Positions 34,610-47,884 of a DNA stretch of 64,000 bases are shown one piece after another. This DNA comes from Icerya purchasi. Lineage: Eukaryota; Arthropoda; Insecta; Hemiptera; Monophlebidae. The number at the start of each line of letters is the position of its first letter. Position 1 is the first letter of the stretch. The position numbers and the translations under genes are program-made. The DNA lies in the NCBI GenBank assembly GCA_039619475.1, contig CM077115.1:550768826-550832825 (forward strand), read 5' to 3'. The notes below the pieces were generated by a model that worked only from the letters and a program-made list of their open reading frames with translations, did no database searches and was not told where the DNA came from.

Positions 34610-34795
34610 CGTTGAATCTTGCTACTCCTTTCAATGCTTCCTTTATCCTTTCCTTCCCATCTCTAGCCGTTATTCACCTGCTACTTTCCTTTATACTCTC
34701 TATCTCCGATCGCCTCAGAATTTGAGTCGGTGAACTAAGCTCATGTAGTTTTGGGTCAGTGCTGACACCGAACCCATTTAATAAAAAAAAAGAAA
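34610..34795 (+). mobile_element. LINE 3' end (TCGCCTCAGAAT family), second copy
   Basis: Closely matches 8,070-8,248: both have CAATGCTTCCTTTATCCTTT, ATCTCCGATCGCCTCAGAAT, a GGTCAGTG...ACACCGA hairpin region, then CCCATTTAA and poly(A). The body upstream is missing, so both are short 5'-truncated insertions. Confidence 0.65.
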
Positions 34796-35519
34796 AAATC
34801 GAGTGAAATTAATATTAAATATTGCATTTTTTCGCAGTAGATTACAGACAAGTTTCAAAATACGATTTTCATTCATATCTTAATGGTAAGAAGCAATTAT
34901 GTCAGAAAGTAAAAAGAAAATTAGTCTTTTTTCTCTCTACTATCACTTTTATTGTAATTTCAACTTTTGTCACCTGCGCTATGATAACTTCGACATTTAC
35001 ACCGAATAATGTATTTCCGATTCTCTCTTTAGACCGAATGGCCCCAGAATGACAACATAATATCGCTGCAATTGGGAGTCTTTAGATTAATAACCACTAG
35101 AGTTGATAAACAAATATGCTTTCAGTATGAGTTAAAATTAGTGTAAAGCTACTTCTCGGAAGCTGTTCGAGTGTAGCCTTTAATATTTAAGTTAATATTG
35201 ATAATCAAGTGCATTCCATTTATCAAAATAATATCTATTTTATACTAATATAGAAATATTTCGAATTCATTAATTTTAGAGCTAATTCCATTAACATTCC
35301 ACAGCATAATTATTGGGCAACTGTTCTTCGCATTTAATAGTTCGTTTAAAATATTAAAAAGCGGATATTTATTAATAATTGAAATCGTTCATTAGATTGC
35401 CTAACTGGTCATGCATGTTGAAAGTTGTTCTATTAGTTTCACGCTATAATGATTTCTATAATTACAATTTTACTAATTCCTGGTTACAATCAGAACTACT
35501 CGTATTTACATTATTTCTT
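34796..35519. other. Unclassified AT-rich spacer
   Basis: No feature recognised. Confidence 0.4.
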
Positions 35520-35521
35520 TA

Positions 35522-35808
35522 CGTAGCGCGGTGGCTTAGTAGTTAAGGTGTTTGGCTACCAAACCGGAGAGGTATCATAGATTTTCGGAAGTTGTCTCGT
35601 TCCGGATTCAAGTCGCCCCCCCCACGGGGTGTATATTTAATCTGAAATTGAATTGGGTAGAATCTGGAAAAGTAAAGGCGGATTCCATGAGAAAGGAACT
35701 TCAGATACATTTAGGCTTAGTACTATTATGGAAAGCATAACTTCATGATCTGTGTAATACTCCTTATCATGGGGGGACGGAACTTATATTTTACTTTACT
35801 TCATTAAA
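35522..35808 (+). mobile_element. tRNA-derived SINE
   Basis: The 5' part has an RNA polymerase III box A (GTGGCTTAGTAGTTAAG, about 35,531-35,547) and a box B-like GGATTCAAGTC (35,604-35,614). The roughly 60-bp spacing is longer than in a normal tRNA and suggests an insertion or a long-variable-arm ancestor. The tRNA-unrelated body follows, and the 3' end is an ACTTT-type repeat at about 35,792-35,806. A similar tail at about 3,010-3,031 suggests a partner family. No clear target duplication is seen. Confidence 0.65.
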
Positions 35809-36560
35809 CCGTGGCTTTATGTTTTCTACAGTTTTATTTGTGGCTGGACAATGTTAATGATTCGAACAAAAATAAACCACTAGGAATCTTATTTAGATGT
35901 TCTGATTTTTCTTTATTTAACCCTTTTAATTTGTGCGTGTTCTGTAGTTTGCCGGATGGTTACCCTGATAAAGTGTACGCTATCTGCTTCATTGCACAGT
36001 CTCTGCAGTTGTACCTATTGTCGCAATTAACGCAGCGGAACGTTAAATTACCGTAATTTTTTGAATGACCGTATTTTAATTGATGTTTTGTTGCGAATTT
36101 CTTGGACTTTAACTTTCGCACACGTTAATCCAGTAGCCAGAATTATTTCATTATTCTTAGTGTAAACGACTGCATTCTGTTTTTCATTAACTATGTTTCC
36201 CGAACACTGAAAAACCTTTGCTTTCGATTTCCGTTTTCATTTCTGTTAAATCGGTAGATGGAGATGCGAATCCTTAATAATACTCTAAATGGTTTGTTTC
36301 CCGCTGAGTGATATGTATAAAAGTTTTTATCTTGTAGCAGGTGTACAATTTTACGATAACTCTTTGCATTATCCGGAACCGTGGTTACTGCTGTTATGAT
36401 TCATTTCAAAGTTTTAATATCCCCCTGTATTAGTTACTCAGTCACTCCGAAGATTTTAATACCATTAATGTTCACAACTAAACTGGAAGCTGGAATATCA
36501 TTAAAATCGAGTAGTTTAACTTGTGTGCATGTTAATCTTTACTGACAGATCTAAAGGTCC
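35809..36560 (-). pseudogene. Jockey-type LINE ORF1 (gag-like, zinc knuckle) relic
   Basis: On the minus strand KSYRKIVHLLQDKNFYTYHS, continuing AGNKPFRVLLR (about 36,380-36,280), is the domain before the zinc knuckles of Jockey ORF1 proteins (the PRE_C2HC region). About 200 bp on, YGHSKNYGNLTFRCVNCDN, then YNCRDCAMK (36,080-35,990) keeps parts of two CCHC knuckles (the GHSKNYC..PRCVKC type). A worn third block follows. Frames shift several times. The protein would bind the LINE RNA. The relic ends against the SINE, in opposite orientation. Confidence 0.65.
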
Positions 36561-36929
36561 TAACGGGGTTGTAGTCTCGTTCTGGTATCCTTAAATCAGT
36601 CATTTTAAACTTTCTAAGCTTTCTTTCTTTTGCTCCTTCGTTACTGCTTTGAATCTATTGTGTTATCCTCCAAACTGCCGATTTTATTTCTTTGTTTGAG
36701 AGTCCTGCAAAATGTCCCATTGTTGCAGATTCTCAGTTTTCTTCCGACATTATCTCTTCTATTCGCTTTCGCCTTCTTCTGATATCATTATCCTTCGTAT
36801 TTGGAAGCTTCTTCATAACCATTCAACACATCTACTACATTGATGTCATTTCTGGTCCAAAGAAACTTTTTTTAAATTGCTCTAAACAGGAGTCTCTCGT
36901 TTGGTTTAAGATATTATTTACTTTTCAAG

Positions 36930-38356
36930 AAACGTGTTTGGTTTCCGCCTTGAAAGCCACGCAGATAATTTTAGAGGAAGAATCCGAGAAAAAAATGAAG
37001 TCGATTACTCTTTCGAATAACACAGTCAAGCGCAGAATCGATGATATTGCAGCAGACATGAAGTTACGAATAATTAACGAAGTAAAATTATCGCCACTTT
37101 TTGCCATTAGTTGCGATGAATCCAGCGATATCGTTAATTTTGCACAGTTAATAGTTGATGTTCGTTACATCAGCGGAGATCACATTGAGGAAGAGATTTT
37201 CTACCCCTAATCTTTGACAGCAGGCACTAAATCTGAAGACATACTTAATTCGATATCTGATTTCATCGAAAAAACTATTTAGATTGAAATAAACTCATTG
37301 GACGTTGCACAGATGGCGCCCCTGTAATAATAGGTGTACAATCAGGCTTAGCTCAAAAACTCAAGGAAAAGAATCCCACGATAGTGTGTACTAATTGTTT
37401 TATTCATCAGCAAGCTTTGGCTTCCAAAACATTGCCACAAAAATGACCCCAGACTTTGTACTCAGCTATAAAGATTGTAAACTACATCGAGAGCACCGCT
37501 TTGAACAGTCGATTATTTAGTTTACTTTGCGAGGATCTTGGATCACAGAGTCCCTCTATTCCACAACACAGAAGTACGTTGGTTGTCTAAAGGCAACATG
37601 TTGGCTCACCTTTATGAATTTAAAGAAGAGGTCGTCCAAAGAAAAAAAAAAATTTTGCAAATTTTCAGCAATGACCAATTTCAATGGAGGTGTTGACCTA
37701 TTTAACTGACATATTTGATGTCTTGGATCAGCTAAACTTGAAGCTTCAAGGCAGAAACGACACTGTGATAAGTAACTACGATCATATTCAGAGGTTTATA
37801 TTAAAGCTTCAACTTTAGAATCTAAAGATATCCGCTGAAAATGTAATAATATCTTTTTCTCGACTATTCCCGTAGCAATTAAAAGTAAAAAACTGGACGA
37901 AGCTTTAAAAGTCGGAATACAAACTCATTTTCAAGCGCTGCAAGACGAATTTCACCGATACTATCGAGACATTAATTCCGAGTCACCAATATGGCACATG
38001 ACCAGAAACCAATTTGTTATCGATATTTTACAATTACAATTAGAAGTTCGGGAAGAATTTCTAGAAATGAAGGCTCGTTCGACAACAAAAGGTGTCTTCC
38101 GTCCCTTGACACATTGGAGAAATTTTGAATCAAACGATTCCTTGTTAATTTGAAAGTCGCCTCTCTTGCTTTAGGAACCCTTGTTCCCTTTTCTTCGACT
38201 TACTTATGTGAGATAAGGTTTTCAACTCTGGTTTTAATTAAAACTAAGCAGCGAAATGGTCTTGCCGTTGACAGCGACCTGACGACAGCTCTGGCAAAAA
38301 TTGAACCTAGAATCAACCAACTGGTGCAAAGCATGCAAGCTCAAGTATTTCATTAA
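36930..38356 (+). pseudogene. hAT-family transposase relic (ZBED/FAM200-like)
   Basis: Starts in-frame near ETCLVSALKATQIIL and shows SITLSNNTVKRRIDDIAADM (about 37,005), LFAISCDESSDIVNFAQLIV (about 37,100) with the first catalytic Asp region, a broken CTDGAP block (about 37,308, now ARCTDGA-like with stops), GLAQKLKEKNPTIVCTNCFI at about 37,346, and a C-terminal hAT dimerisation segment (AKIEPRINQLV, about 38,295). The STYLCEIRFSTLVLIKTKQ block at about 38,196 is typical of this subfamily. At least seven stops or frameshifts. The BED zinc finger is not seen. Confidence 0.8.
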
Positions 38357-38496
38357 AAACGTTTTAAATTTGGTTAAAGTTTATTTTCTACAACTTACGA
38401 GTTAAAATAAATCAGTGTCGTTAAACCAATATGTTTAATGGAAAAATTAAGGGGGGAATGAAAATGTTATTTATAATTTGGGATGGGGTCGACGAT

Positions 38497-38516
38497 AAAA
38501 AGGTTGGGAAACTCTG
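38497..38516 (+). repeat. Probable 3' terminal repeat of the hAT element
   Basis: AAAAAGGTTGGGAAACTCTG; its reverse complement CAGAGTTTCCCAACC is the hAT (Buster-like) end pattern. It lies 140 bp after the transposase end. No matching 5' end was found in 35.8-36.9 kb, so that side is probably lost. Confidence 0.55.
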
Positions 38517-39239
38517 TTTTAGAACATAACGCTGTGACAGACATATATATGACACGATAATCTAAAAAAAAGTCTAATATAGAATGCAATTTGGTGCATT
38601 TCATCTTTGAAGATTATTAATTCTATCCCTATCATTGTTCTTCCGTAAGTTCTGTATATGTATTTTATTGATTTTTCTTTACGCGCTTTTATCTTTCGGT
38701 TGTACAACTGCGAATTATAAACAAAAAAAAATTCACATTGAAAGAGACATTTATAAAGCAAAACAAATTATTTTTATAGGATAAGTTTATTAACTCCGAT
38801 GTGTTAGGATTTTTTTTTTTTTTTTTTACATTATACAACTCTATACGTAAAGATTTGTGTAGTGTTAATGTAAATCATATGAGGCTATATATAGGTAAAA
38901 CTAAATATGCATAAACTATGCATACCGTAAGTGAGAAATGAAAAACTAGCATGTTAATACATTGGGCGCGAAATTTATAAAATCGTTAAGTGTGAAATTT
39001 GAAAACCCAGCTGATTTTTACACAGATCAATTTGATAACTGTTAATGAAAATAATTTAGTGGAATTTTGCACTGATAGATATTCTTATTTATGAATATTT
39101 TGTGTAGGATTTTATTTTTTTCATTTTCTTATGTGTGTATCAAAGCATTTTAAATTTTTATATTCATTGTATCGTTGGTTGTTTATATTGATTAATAAGT
39201 AGAAAGATAGGAGCTATAAGAAGAGTAAATTAGACGCGA
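38517..39239. other. Unclassified AT-rich spacer
   Basis: Poly(T) at about 38,811-38,828; nothing else recognised. Confidence 0.4.
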
Positions 39240-39840
39240 ATAAACGAAACAGGTGATGATAAAATTACACAAAATAGGCGGTTCGCACGGGAATAAAAAG
39301 AGTTCTGTCCGCTAAAAGCTGTAAACAATTGACGCATATAGTACGATAATGATAATTTTTAACGTAAAAGTAGGTCGATGGTTCGAAAGTATTAAATGGA
39401 AATGGCATACGACAAATCAGCAAATTTAAAATGCCTCGATTTCACCTAGTCAAAAAATGAACACGGAAATACATGATCAAAAAGAAAGAAAACAAATGGA
39501 CATAAAAAGGAGAAACATAAATTTTTTAATCAGTAAACACTAAAAAATAACAAAATCAAATAGGTTGTTCTGTTTAACGTGATATTAAATCCAGTATGGA
39601 GATACGGCTCGCTATTATGGACACTTCGGGAACAGGAAAAATACCAAAAATCTTTAAACATTTCAAAATAAAATTAGGCACGAAATAATAAGCTTCCCCC
39701 GTGTACATTTAAAACGAATACATAAAGATTTGAATACATTTAAAATGTAGAAATCATAAAAAAAGAAACCACAAAATATGTAAACAAATTAAAAACTCAC
39801 GGAAACTTGTCGATATACGGACTGACGGATAAATAAAGAA
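39240..39840 (+). pseudogene. Jockey-type LINE C-terminal relic
   Basis: VLFNVILNPVWRYGSLLWTL (about 39,566) matches LYKAILKPVWTYGIQLWG. QEKYQKSLNISK and, further on, KYVNKLKTHGNLSIYGLTD (about 39,776) match the following QRFQSKTLR and YRKRL..HPN.L blocks. The upstream palm is unrecognisable, and stops are frequent. Confidence 0.55.
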
Positions 39841-42800
39841 AGTTGCAGCAACAAATCAAAATCCTAGACTTAGTTAATACTTAAAATTTTTCGTATAAGC
39901 TGAAACTGCTATGATTACTAGTAATGGACTAAACATAAATGCCAAGCTCTTATTTTCAATAAACAACCTAGATAGCTAAATAGATAGTTACGAAATGAAA
40001 CATGTAAGAAATTTTTAAAAAAGTATTGAAATCGCGGTCCCTCAGCGTGATGGATTGTCGTCGTTCGTAGAAATTTTGTAAATTAATGTTTATTTTTGTG
40101 TGGAAAGTTTAATTAGTAATTGCAATTTCCGATAGTATTACAAGCTAGAAGCGCTATATAGGTTTTTTGTCTTTTTTCTTTTCTTCGAAACTTTTTAAGT
40201 GTTAATGTGTTAATCTGTTTTTAGGATTCCGTACACATATAATGCACAGAATCCTAATAAGATAGTTCAGAAACGACAAAAATATCAAATAAAAATCAAC
40301 AACTTACGAACAGTTTGACTTATAAACATCAAAATTTTATCATAAATTGCAAATTAAAATTCTCTTTAAAACCATATAACTTCAAGCTAACCGATTACCA
40401 AAAAACCGCCAAGAATATATAATGTGGAATATAAAACGACCTTAAAAATCACTTAAAAATTCATAGCTCAGATAAACCTTTAAAAGTGAAATTCGAAATA
40501 TTAAAACGGAGAAACTATTTCATATAGTCAAAAAATTACGGTTAGAATGTTTTTACAATCTAGATTATGTTATATATTTTTGTAAATTATTGAATGTATC
40601 ATTCCTGTAACAAAAAATATAACATCAGTAACCGAATGTTAACGGTCATTTTTTTAAATTGTTTACATTTATAATTGCAAAGGTTGTTAGTTTAATTTTC
40701 ATGGTGAAGCCGTGAACGCCGGTTTTACGAATAACGCCCTCTGGAACGAAACACTTTTCATTATATACATTCAAACGCTGCTGAATAGATGGCGCTGTTG
40801 CGCAATACTCTGTTAACATATCGTGTTCCAACCGTTAGAAAAAAAACAGGTAAAAATTGTAACGCATATTTTAATATAGAATGAAAAATTAAATTACTTT
40901 TATTTATATTTAGTATTTTGAAAAAGTATTTTGGACAATTAGAAATATAAAAAAGAAAATTATTAGGCGTCCCTTAAAATATCGTTTAACAAGCGCTTCG
41001 CTTTGCTCTTTTTTAGACTTTTGTAAATATATATTGGTATGTTCATATTTGTGTGTCTTTAACCTACATTTAATTTTTATATATGTACATCTTTTTGCTC
41101 TTATATTTACATACATTCATATATTTATTTATATGTAACTATATACATATATACATACATATATGGTGACCGGAGGGAAGCGTACATGGATAAGTGCTCA
41201 CAAGGACAAAAGCGTACTAGTTCTCTTTAAGATGAAGGTAAAAACTTCGGTTTTGGTTTCGGCCAGAAAGCAAATCGGGTGAACGCCAAATCGTAATTAT
41301 TAGTCTTCAAAATTTGTAACCATATAATTAGCCTATCAGTAACCGGAACACAAGAGTGATGCGATGTAAATACAGTAAATCGCATTTCACCGGGATGCGA
41401 CAAAAATCGCAAATTCTCAGCTAACACAGAAAAACATTAAATTGTTAACACAGTACTGCTGATGTTTTATTTATGTAAAGTGTTTATAGGAGAATATTTG
41501 TAGGAATTTGCTGATGAAAAATAAAACAGTAAGAAATTAAAATAAATTTCACAATTAAATATAACAAAGCAAGGCCATTCAAGCATGACCTTTCATACAC
41601 TCAGCATTTATCACGTTCAATTTCAGATACATTTATTTAATGCTAAGTTCAAAACAAATATTTTTAATTTTAAAGTTGTAACATTGTCTATATCGTTTGT
41701 GCAACATGAGTACTTCAAATTTTTTGCTATTTCGCTCTTTTTCGAAATTTCTTTCAGAACTTGGATAGTTTCCCTTATTTGTCACCAGGCATATTAGACT
41801 TTAGATCATCCTCTTCTTTAAAAAAAGTCATATTCGTTAAAAAATAAAATTAAACCTCTGCGATATTGTATAAGAGCAGTTTATTTGTATTCATAATAAT
41901 CCCGATTGGTGCTTTTTAGTTTCTACAGACCGCCGTTTTTTTTATTTTTTTATTTTTAAATGCTATCAAAAAATAAAGAAAAAAGAAAAATAATAACAGT
42001 TGCCAAATATTATACTAATTAACTATACGTCGGTATTTTAGGTTTATTGGTTGAAGTATATTGATGAACAGTCATAATGAAACTTTAAAAATAGAAAACT
42101 TTTCCGTATTATTCAAAAATTTTGCACTAAAAGTAATTCCGATTTAAAAGCATTGATTATTAAAAAATTAAACTAAAAATATTTATTTTTAAAGGTGCTT
42201 GTATATAATTTATACTTCATTATTTAAAAAAAAAGTCGGTAGATAAAAATTCAAAAATGAAAGCTTTTTAACTGCGATAGTTATAACAATATAAATATTA
42301 GAAGACCCGATAGACGAACAGAATATTTTTTTTCAAATTTTGGGGTTCAAGGTGTCTTTAGAGTCTAATTTTAACGCTAGTAATTTGGCAATGCTTGTTG
42401 TATTTTATTAACTAGTATTTTATTCCGCTTGTGGGACAAATATGCCCATTAAAAGCATTCACAAAAAAAGTAAACGCTTAACATTAACTTTTTGCAGTTG
42501 GCATCGAATTCAAATTGCAACAATAATTAAAAACTTATTAACGAATACATATAATAGTATAATCATTCGCTATCTTAAACTGAGTAATAAACATTTACTC
42601 CACTTTGATTTGTTGCCGGTTCCAAAAAGCTAATGTTGTTGAAGAATAATCCTATAAGATTGTTAACTATATTACTACCCTGAAATATATTACCTTTTAT
42701 CTACTTATTTTTATTTTCAGCGCATTTTTCTTTTTTAACTTTTATAACAAACTTTGAAGTCGATATCCCACCGGTGGTACACTTCTGCGTGAACAAAGAA

Positions 42801-45800
42801 TCATTGAAATCAGTCTGAATTATACCTAACCAAATATAAAAAAAAAATAAATAAATAAAAAAAAAAAAGCGACGAACATATAACCGTTTTTTGGGAAGTC
42901 GGTAATAAGAAGCAATATTACACTAAAGTTTCTTTACAAACGATAAAAAAATTAATAATTAATAAAGCTAATAATAATAATATATTATAAATAAAAACTT
43001 AAAAGGATCAGATATTTTTTGCTCGGTAAAATAAGCTATCTGTTATTGAATATGGACTTGCATATATTTTCGCGGTTATCTTGAAAACCTTTTCAGACAT
43101 TGAAACAATTAAAATATGACACATATTTTTCAAGCTGCAATTTTTAATCTACGTAATTTTCATTAAAATCTGTTAAGCCTTAATTAAAATAATTTTCAAA
43201 AAAGGCGGACACACATAGAGACGGAAATAATCTTGCGTATATGAGTATATTTATGTCTTAAAATTTGTCGCTATTAAAACGCTTGTAAAACATTAACAGT
43301 AACGAAAGAGCTGATAAAAAAAACCTATGTGCATACATATTCTTCATAAATGAGACCGAATTGTAAAACCGTGAAAATCATTGCCGAAACGAAATATCAA
43401 TCGTTGTGTTCGTAAAACACGTTGTTATGCTCGGTTACCGATGTGAACATTTCATTTTAGTTGGCTCGCAAAACCGTCCTTTTGTAGGCTGTCAAAAATT
43501 ACCTTTAGCTCACAAAATCGGACCGCCGAAAAAATATATACATATACAGTAAAATTTTTCTCAGCAGACAGTTCACCTATCGAACCGGGTTTTAAGAACC
43601 TGTCGAAACAGTCTAAATAATAGTGCTTGTGATCTCCATGTGAGTTTTTCTGATTTTGATATTCTCTCAGAGTTTATAGGGTATTAAGAAGTACTACCTA
43701 AAAAAAAATAAAGGATTTTTTTATTTGATCTTTTTCAAACATTTTGATATAGAGATTTAATTTTTGAACAAAGTTTTGAATTCAGTTTAGAATTTAGTTC
43801 TTTCGATTTTGGATAAAAGATTGAAATTACAAAATTTCGGTTACAATTTGCGCTGAAATATAAAACGAGCTCTTGCCCGCTTCTCCTTTGCATGTTTTGC
43901 AATAAACGATAATGTTTATTATATGAAAACGAGAATCGGAAATGGGTGAAAGAAATATTTGTTGCAACTAGTGATACATGTACGTGGAGTTAATAAAACG
44001 AAGGGAGGAATTTTTAAATAATCACTCTCGCACATTTTGATATATAGACGTTTTGGGTGACCATGAAATAATTCTCACCTATAGTGTCGGTTAAACATTA
44101 AACCAAAAAAAGCGGTAGCAGTAACGAATTATTTTAGTTTGATTGCATGCAGCGTCTTATTTCGTTGTGATTGAATAGACGCCAACTCAGCATAGTTGCA
44201 ACGAAAAGAACAAAAAAAAGCAACATAAGCAACCGCTATTCATTTAATGTCTTCTATAACTGTATTCATCTGTATTACATTAATAGAATGAAAGAATTGA
44301 AATATTATACCCGGTTTCACTAAACCAGAAACAAAAACAAGAAGAACGATTTTAGCCGAAAAAACAAATGGTGTTTTAAAAATAGGAACACAACAGAATG
44401 TGGTGCTCAATTAAGATTAAATAAATATGTAGATATTTAACGAACACACAAAAATAAATGAAAATAAATAACCTGACCAGAAAAATGTTTACTATTACAC
44501 TCTGAATAAGCTGACTAGAATAAGAAGAAAAAGCAACAATTTAATCAAAATAGTACTGGTATAGAAATACAGTAGTGGTGTAGATTTTTTTTTTTATATA
44601 AACTTTATTACATATCTTTGTTCTGGCTTTACCGGACTATTATGGAACATAGAAAGCTTACAAATCGGTGATTTTCGCCACAACCGCGCATGTTCGATGA
44701 TAAAACGGATGATCATGAATAGATTTATTTCTCTAGCGAAAAGAAGCTAATTCGTTCGATTCGCACTACCGCAAAAACGCGAATTTTATAGCCCAATCTT
44801 GAATCGCTATTTCACTTATGTAATATAGACAGCGCATTCCTGCATTCATCTGAATGCGGTAAAACTTTTCTATTTGCGATAGTTTCGATAATTAGTTGCC
44901 TCGAATTTTAATCAGAGTTTATTTGAATCGCTGTTTCTAGTTTATTTTTTTCACGATTTTTCTGGTCTTCCTCTATTTTTTTTTCTTCAGGCAGCTGCTA
45001 CAATAATGTAGCAACAAAGGGAGATGGGAGATAGAAAGGCCTCCGTCTGTATTAAAAAAAATAATTAAAATCTCTATGGTCCGGAAGGGAATAGTTTTTA
45101 CCAATAACAAACGCAAAACCTCAGAACCGTTAATTTCGCTATCATCTCTGCATACTAAGAAAGAAATTAAATTAATAACATGAATGGGTGCGTACTTTTA
45201 ATGTAAATACCGTATTAGATAATATTTCAATCAATCTATTTCCTTCCAATCATTGAGGCAGCGTTTTACATATTAACTGAAAGTGTTAACAAAAACATGA
45301 CAAGTTTACATCGTTCAGCTATAAGCAACACCCGTAAAACTAAAGAATTTACTTCTGCAAATAGAAAAATTCGACTAGAGAATTTCACTACTGTCTGCCA
45401 ACTCTTTTTTTTTTTTTTTTTCTTTCACCTAGATTAAAGGAAAATAATATAACGAATAATTTAATCAGCATTAGCGTGACGGATCAAGATTTTATTTAAG
45501 GATTGGAATCGTCATGTGCTATTAACAGTATTAAGCGTATTAGAAAAAAAAATTTCCGATCAATTAAATACCTTTGCCGTTAGCTGAAATCAAAATGTCG
45601 AGGTTCTGTTTTTCCTGATTACGTATAAAATGAAATTTAACATAGAACACGTTGCATTGGCAGACTGATGTTATGTTACAACTGTCTTCACTGTGGTCAT
45701 TCGAAAAATGTACATATGTAGAAGTCAAGTTTAGTCGCGCTAGATGTACTCGCGGCACTAGTCTTTGTCCAGCTAATCCGTCTCTGCCATTTCTGTCTCG

Positions 45801-47244
45801 TGTCATGCAGATCACTTAGCAGCTGACCGCATCGGTCCCGAGTATATTTTAATCAATTACATATTAAAAAAAATGATAGCTCGTGAAAATGCCTCTTATA
45901 AAGAAGCTATAGCATAAAGGCGGAATATAAATACTGTATCATAAACAGCTTCATTTTCAATAATATTTTCATTTACCCTACGTTTTTTCCAATTTCGACT
46001 GTGACTTATCCGATTTTTTTTTTTTTTTTGGCCAAAATATATGAAAATACATTTAAAAATAACAGTTTCGTTTTTGTGCTCACGTATTTTCATTGGTAAA
46101 AAACTCGAACAATGTTAATTTGAAGGGTGGAATATGATGGATGGATTGTTCATTTTTTCTAAGACGCTCCTCCCATGCGTCTATAACATACTGAAAAATA
46201 AAGAAAATCGCTTAACTTATATTTGTCAGGAAAAAAAATTTACTGTATTTCAGCAAAAAGAATGTTCCCCTTGGTAGTACCCACTTATCACCCAAATATC
46301 AAACCGATAGCTCTCCAGAGTAAATTTATCATTTTTATTCATCTGTTACGGCTTTTTTCCGATAACTGTTAATTTTTTATTCAATATACATATGTAATAT
46401 CTACATAGCGAATTGTAAACGTCGAATTTTAAAAATGAATTAAATGATGTAAAAAGTTTCTTTGGTTTTATTTTGATGTTAATTCAAACCGCGGTTAAAA
46501 TATTTAATTATTTTAATAACGGTTTTATCGAAGCCATCTGTAACGGTGTTTATTTGAAAGTGTTATCGGCACATACATACGCACGTATGTAGGTGTAACC
46601 CTTTTCGATTCTTTTTGTAACAAATTAATTAATTATGAATACGTTTTTTTATATATTTTAAATGCATTCATTAGGGACCCTGTATTTGCCAAATTAGAAA
46701 AGTGAAAAATTAATTCCGCTATTATAGGCGACACATCAGTATCACATCGATATATGTATGTAGTAAAAAAGAACAAAAAACCTCAATTACGTCCATTAGA
46801 AATAAAAGCTTCAGTTAAAATTTCCACAGGTGATATTAATTCCTACATTTTTAATTCGGCGTAAAATTTTAGGAAGAGCATAAAATAATAAATTTTATTC
46901 AAAATTATTAAATCATCTGCGTTGATAACTTTGGCGTATTTTAGTTTGGTGTGTGATTTTGCCGGATAATCAATCAACCAGATGACAAGATGTGCCTCAG
47001 AGAAACTGCGCTTCTTCGAAGTTTCCAATTCTTCCTAAATTTTGGAATAAAAATAATTTTAATTCTTCGATACATCGTTGGAAAGGGAAATAACGATTTA
47101 ATATGTCGTTCTTGTTTGTTCCTTTTTTGGTTATCACAAATAAAACGAAAATGAAAGGTTATATGAGTCATATTAACCGTTCGGAAGTATTTCGAAAATT
47201 CTATTAAAAAAAAACAAAAAACGATTAAGCCAGCGACAGCAGCA
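39841..47244. other. Long AT-rich stretch without recognised features
   Basis: I found no coding domain, no inverted ends and no long repeats across about 7.4 kb. There are homopolymer runs (for example poly(T) at 45,404-45,421). Short frames at 41,227-41,427 (-), 42,442-42,633 (+) and 45,564-45,815 (-) have no recognised content. It could be a large intron or intergenic DNA; the sequence does not decide. Confidence 0.35.
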
Positions 47245-47380
47245 TAGTCAGTTAGACAGTGGTTTTTTGTCCGGGCAGAATATCCCGGCTACTGCACATT
47301 GACACTTTAAAAGTGTCACTTGGGCTGGGTTAAAAAGAAATAAAAAAAAAAAAAAAAACAAAAAAAAACGATTATATTAT
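47245..47380 (+). mobile_element. Short retroposon 3' end with hairpin and poly(A)
   Basis: A hairpin with arms GACACTTT/AAAGTGTC (around 47,300-47,320) is followed by ACTTGGGCTGGGTT and an A-rich tail (47,331-47,370). The layout (hairpin, GGGC-type box, poly(A)) parallels the LINE 3' ends at 8.2 and 34.7 kb without being the same sequence. Confidence 0.4.
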
Positions 47381-47778
47381 ACGCATTTGATCTTTTTTTT
47401 CTAATGTTTTTGTAGGAAAGTACAAAATTCTACCTATTTAACGGCCTTTTTTTTTGGGCACTAAGCGATCGCATCAGCAGAATTACAACTGATGGACGGG
47501 ATTTCTTCAATTCATTTTTTGTAGCTCGCTAGCGACGGTTAAACGATATGCGTAATTGGGAAAACCAGGTACTGCGTTCGAAAACTGACAATATTTTTTC
47601 ATTCCGCACGGTGCCGTTGCTAGCTGCCTTTTGAGCCTGTATGACTAGCGTCGTTAAATGTTCCGATATAAAGCGTAGTACTCGTAGTAGCCGCGTGATC
47701 GAAAAACCCGTGACTACCGAATCGGTACCTTCCGAGCGCATTGTCCATTACGTTAACTTCGTAATCAAAAATTTTCAG

Positions 47779-47884
47779 CGCTCTCATTCGGTTTTTGACT
47801 CGAGCCGTTGAACAAGCGATGCGTATTACGTCCGTATATTCAAAAAATGTGTTCTTGTACGATGATCCGCCGCCCGCACGTGAG
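47779..47884 (+). CDS. Candidate host exon A (possible N-terminal exon)
   Basis: The segment begins after a 3'-splice-like AAAAATTTTCAG and ends at a strong 5' splice site, GAG|GTAAGT. An ATG at 47,819 gives MRITSVYSKNVFLYDDPPPA, then RE, exactly 22 codons to the border, so phase 0. The region upstream (47,520-47,780) is less AT-rich, as a 5' UTR or promoter would be. I do not recognise the protein. The frame can be spliced in phase to the segments at 49.4 and 53.0 kb. Alternatively it is a chance splice-like pair. Confidence 0.35.
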
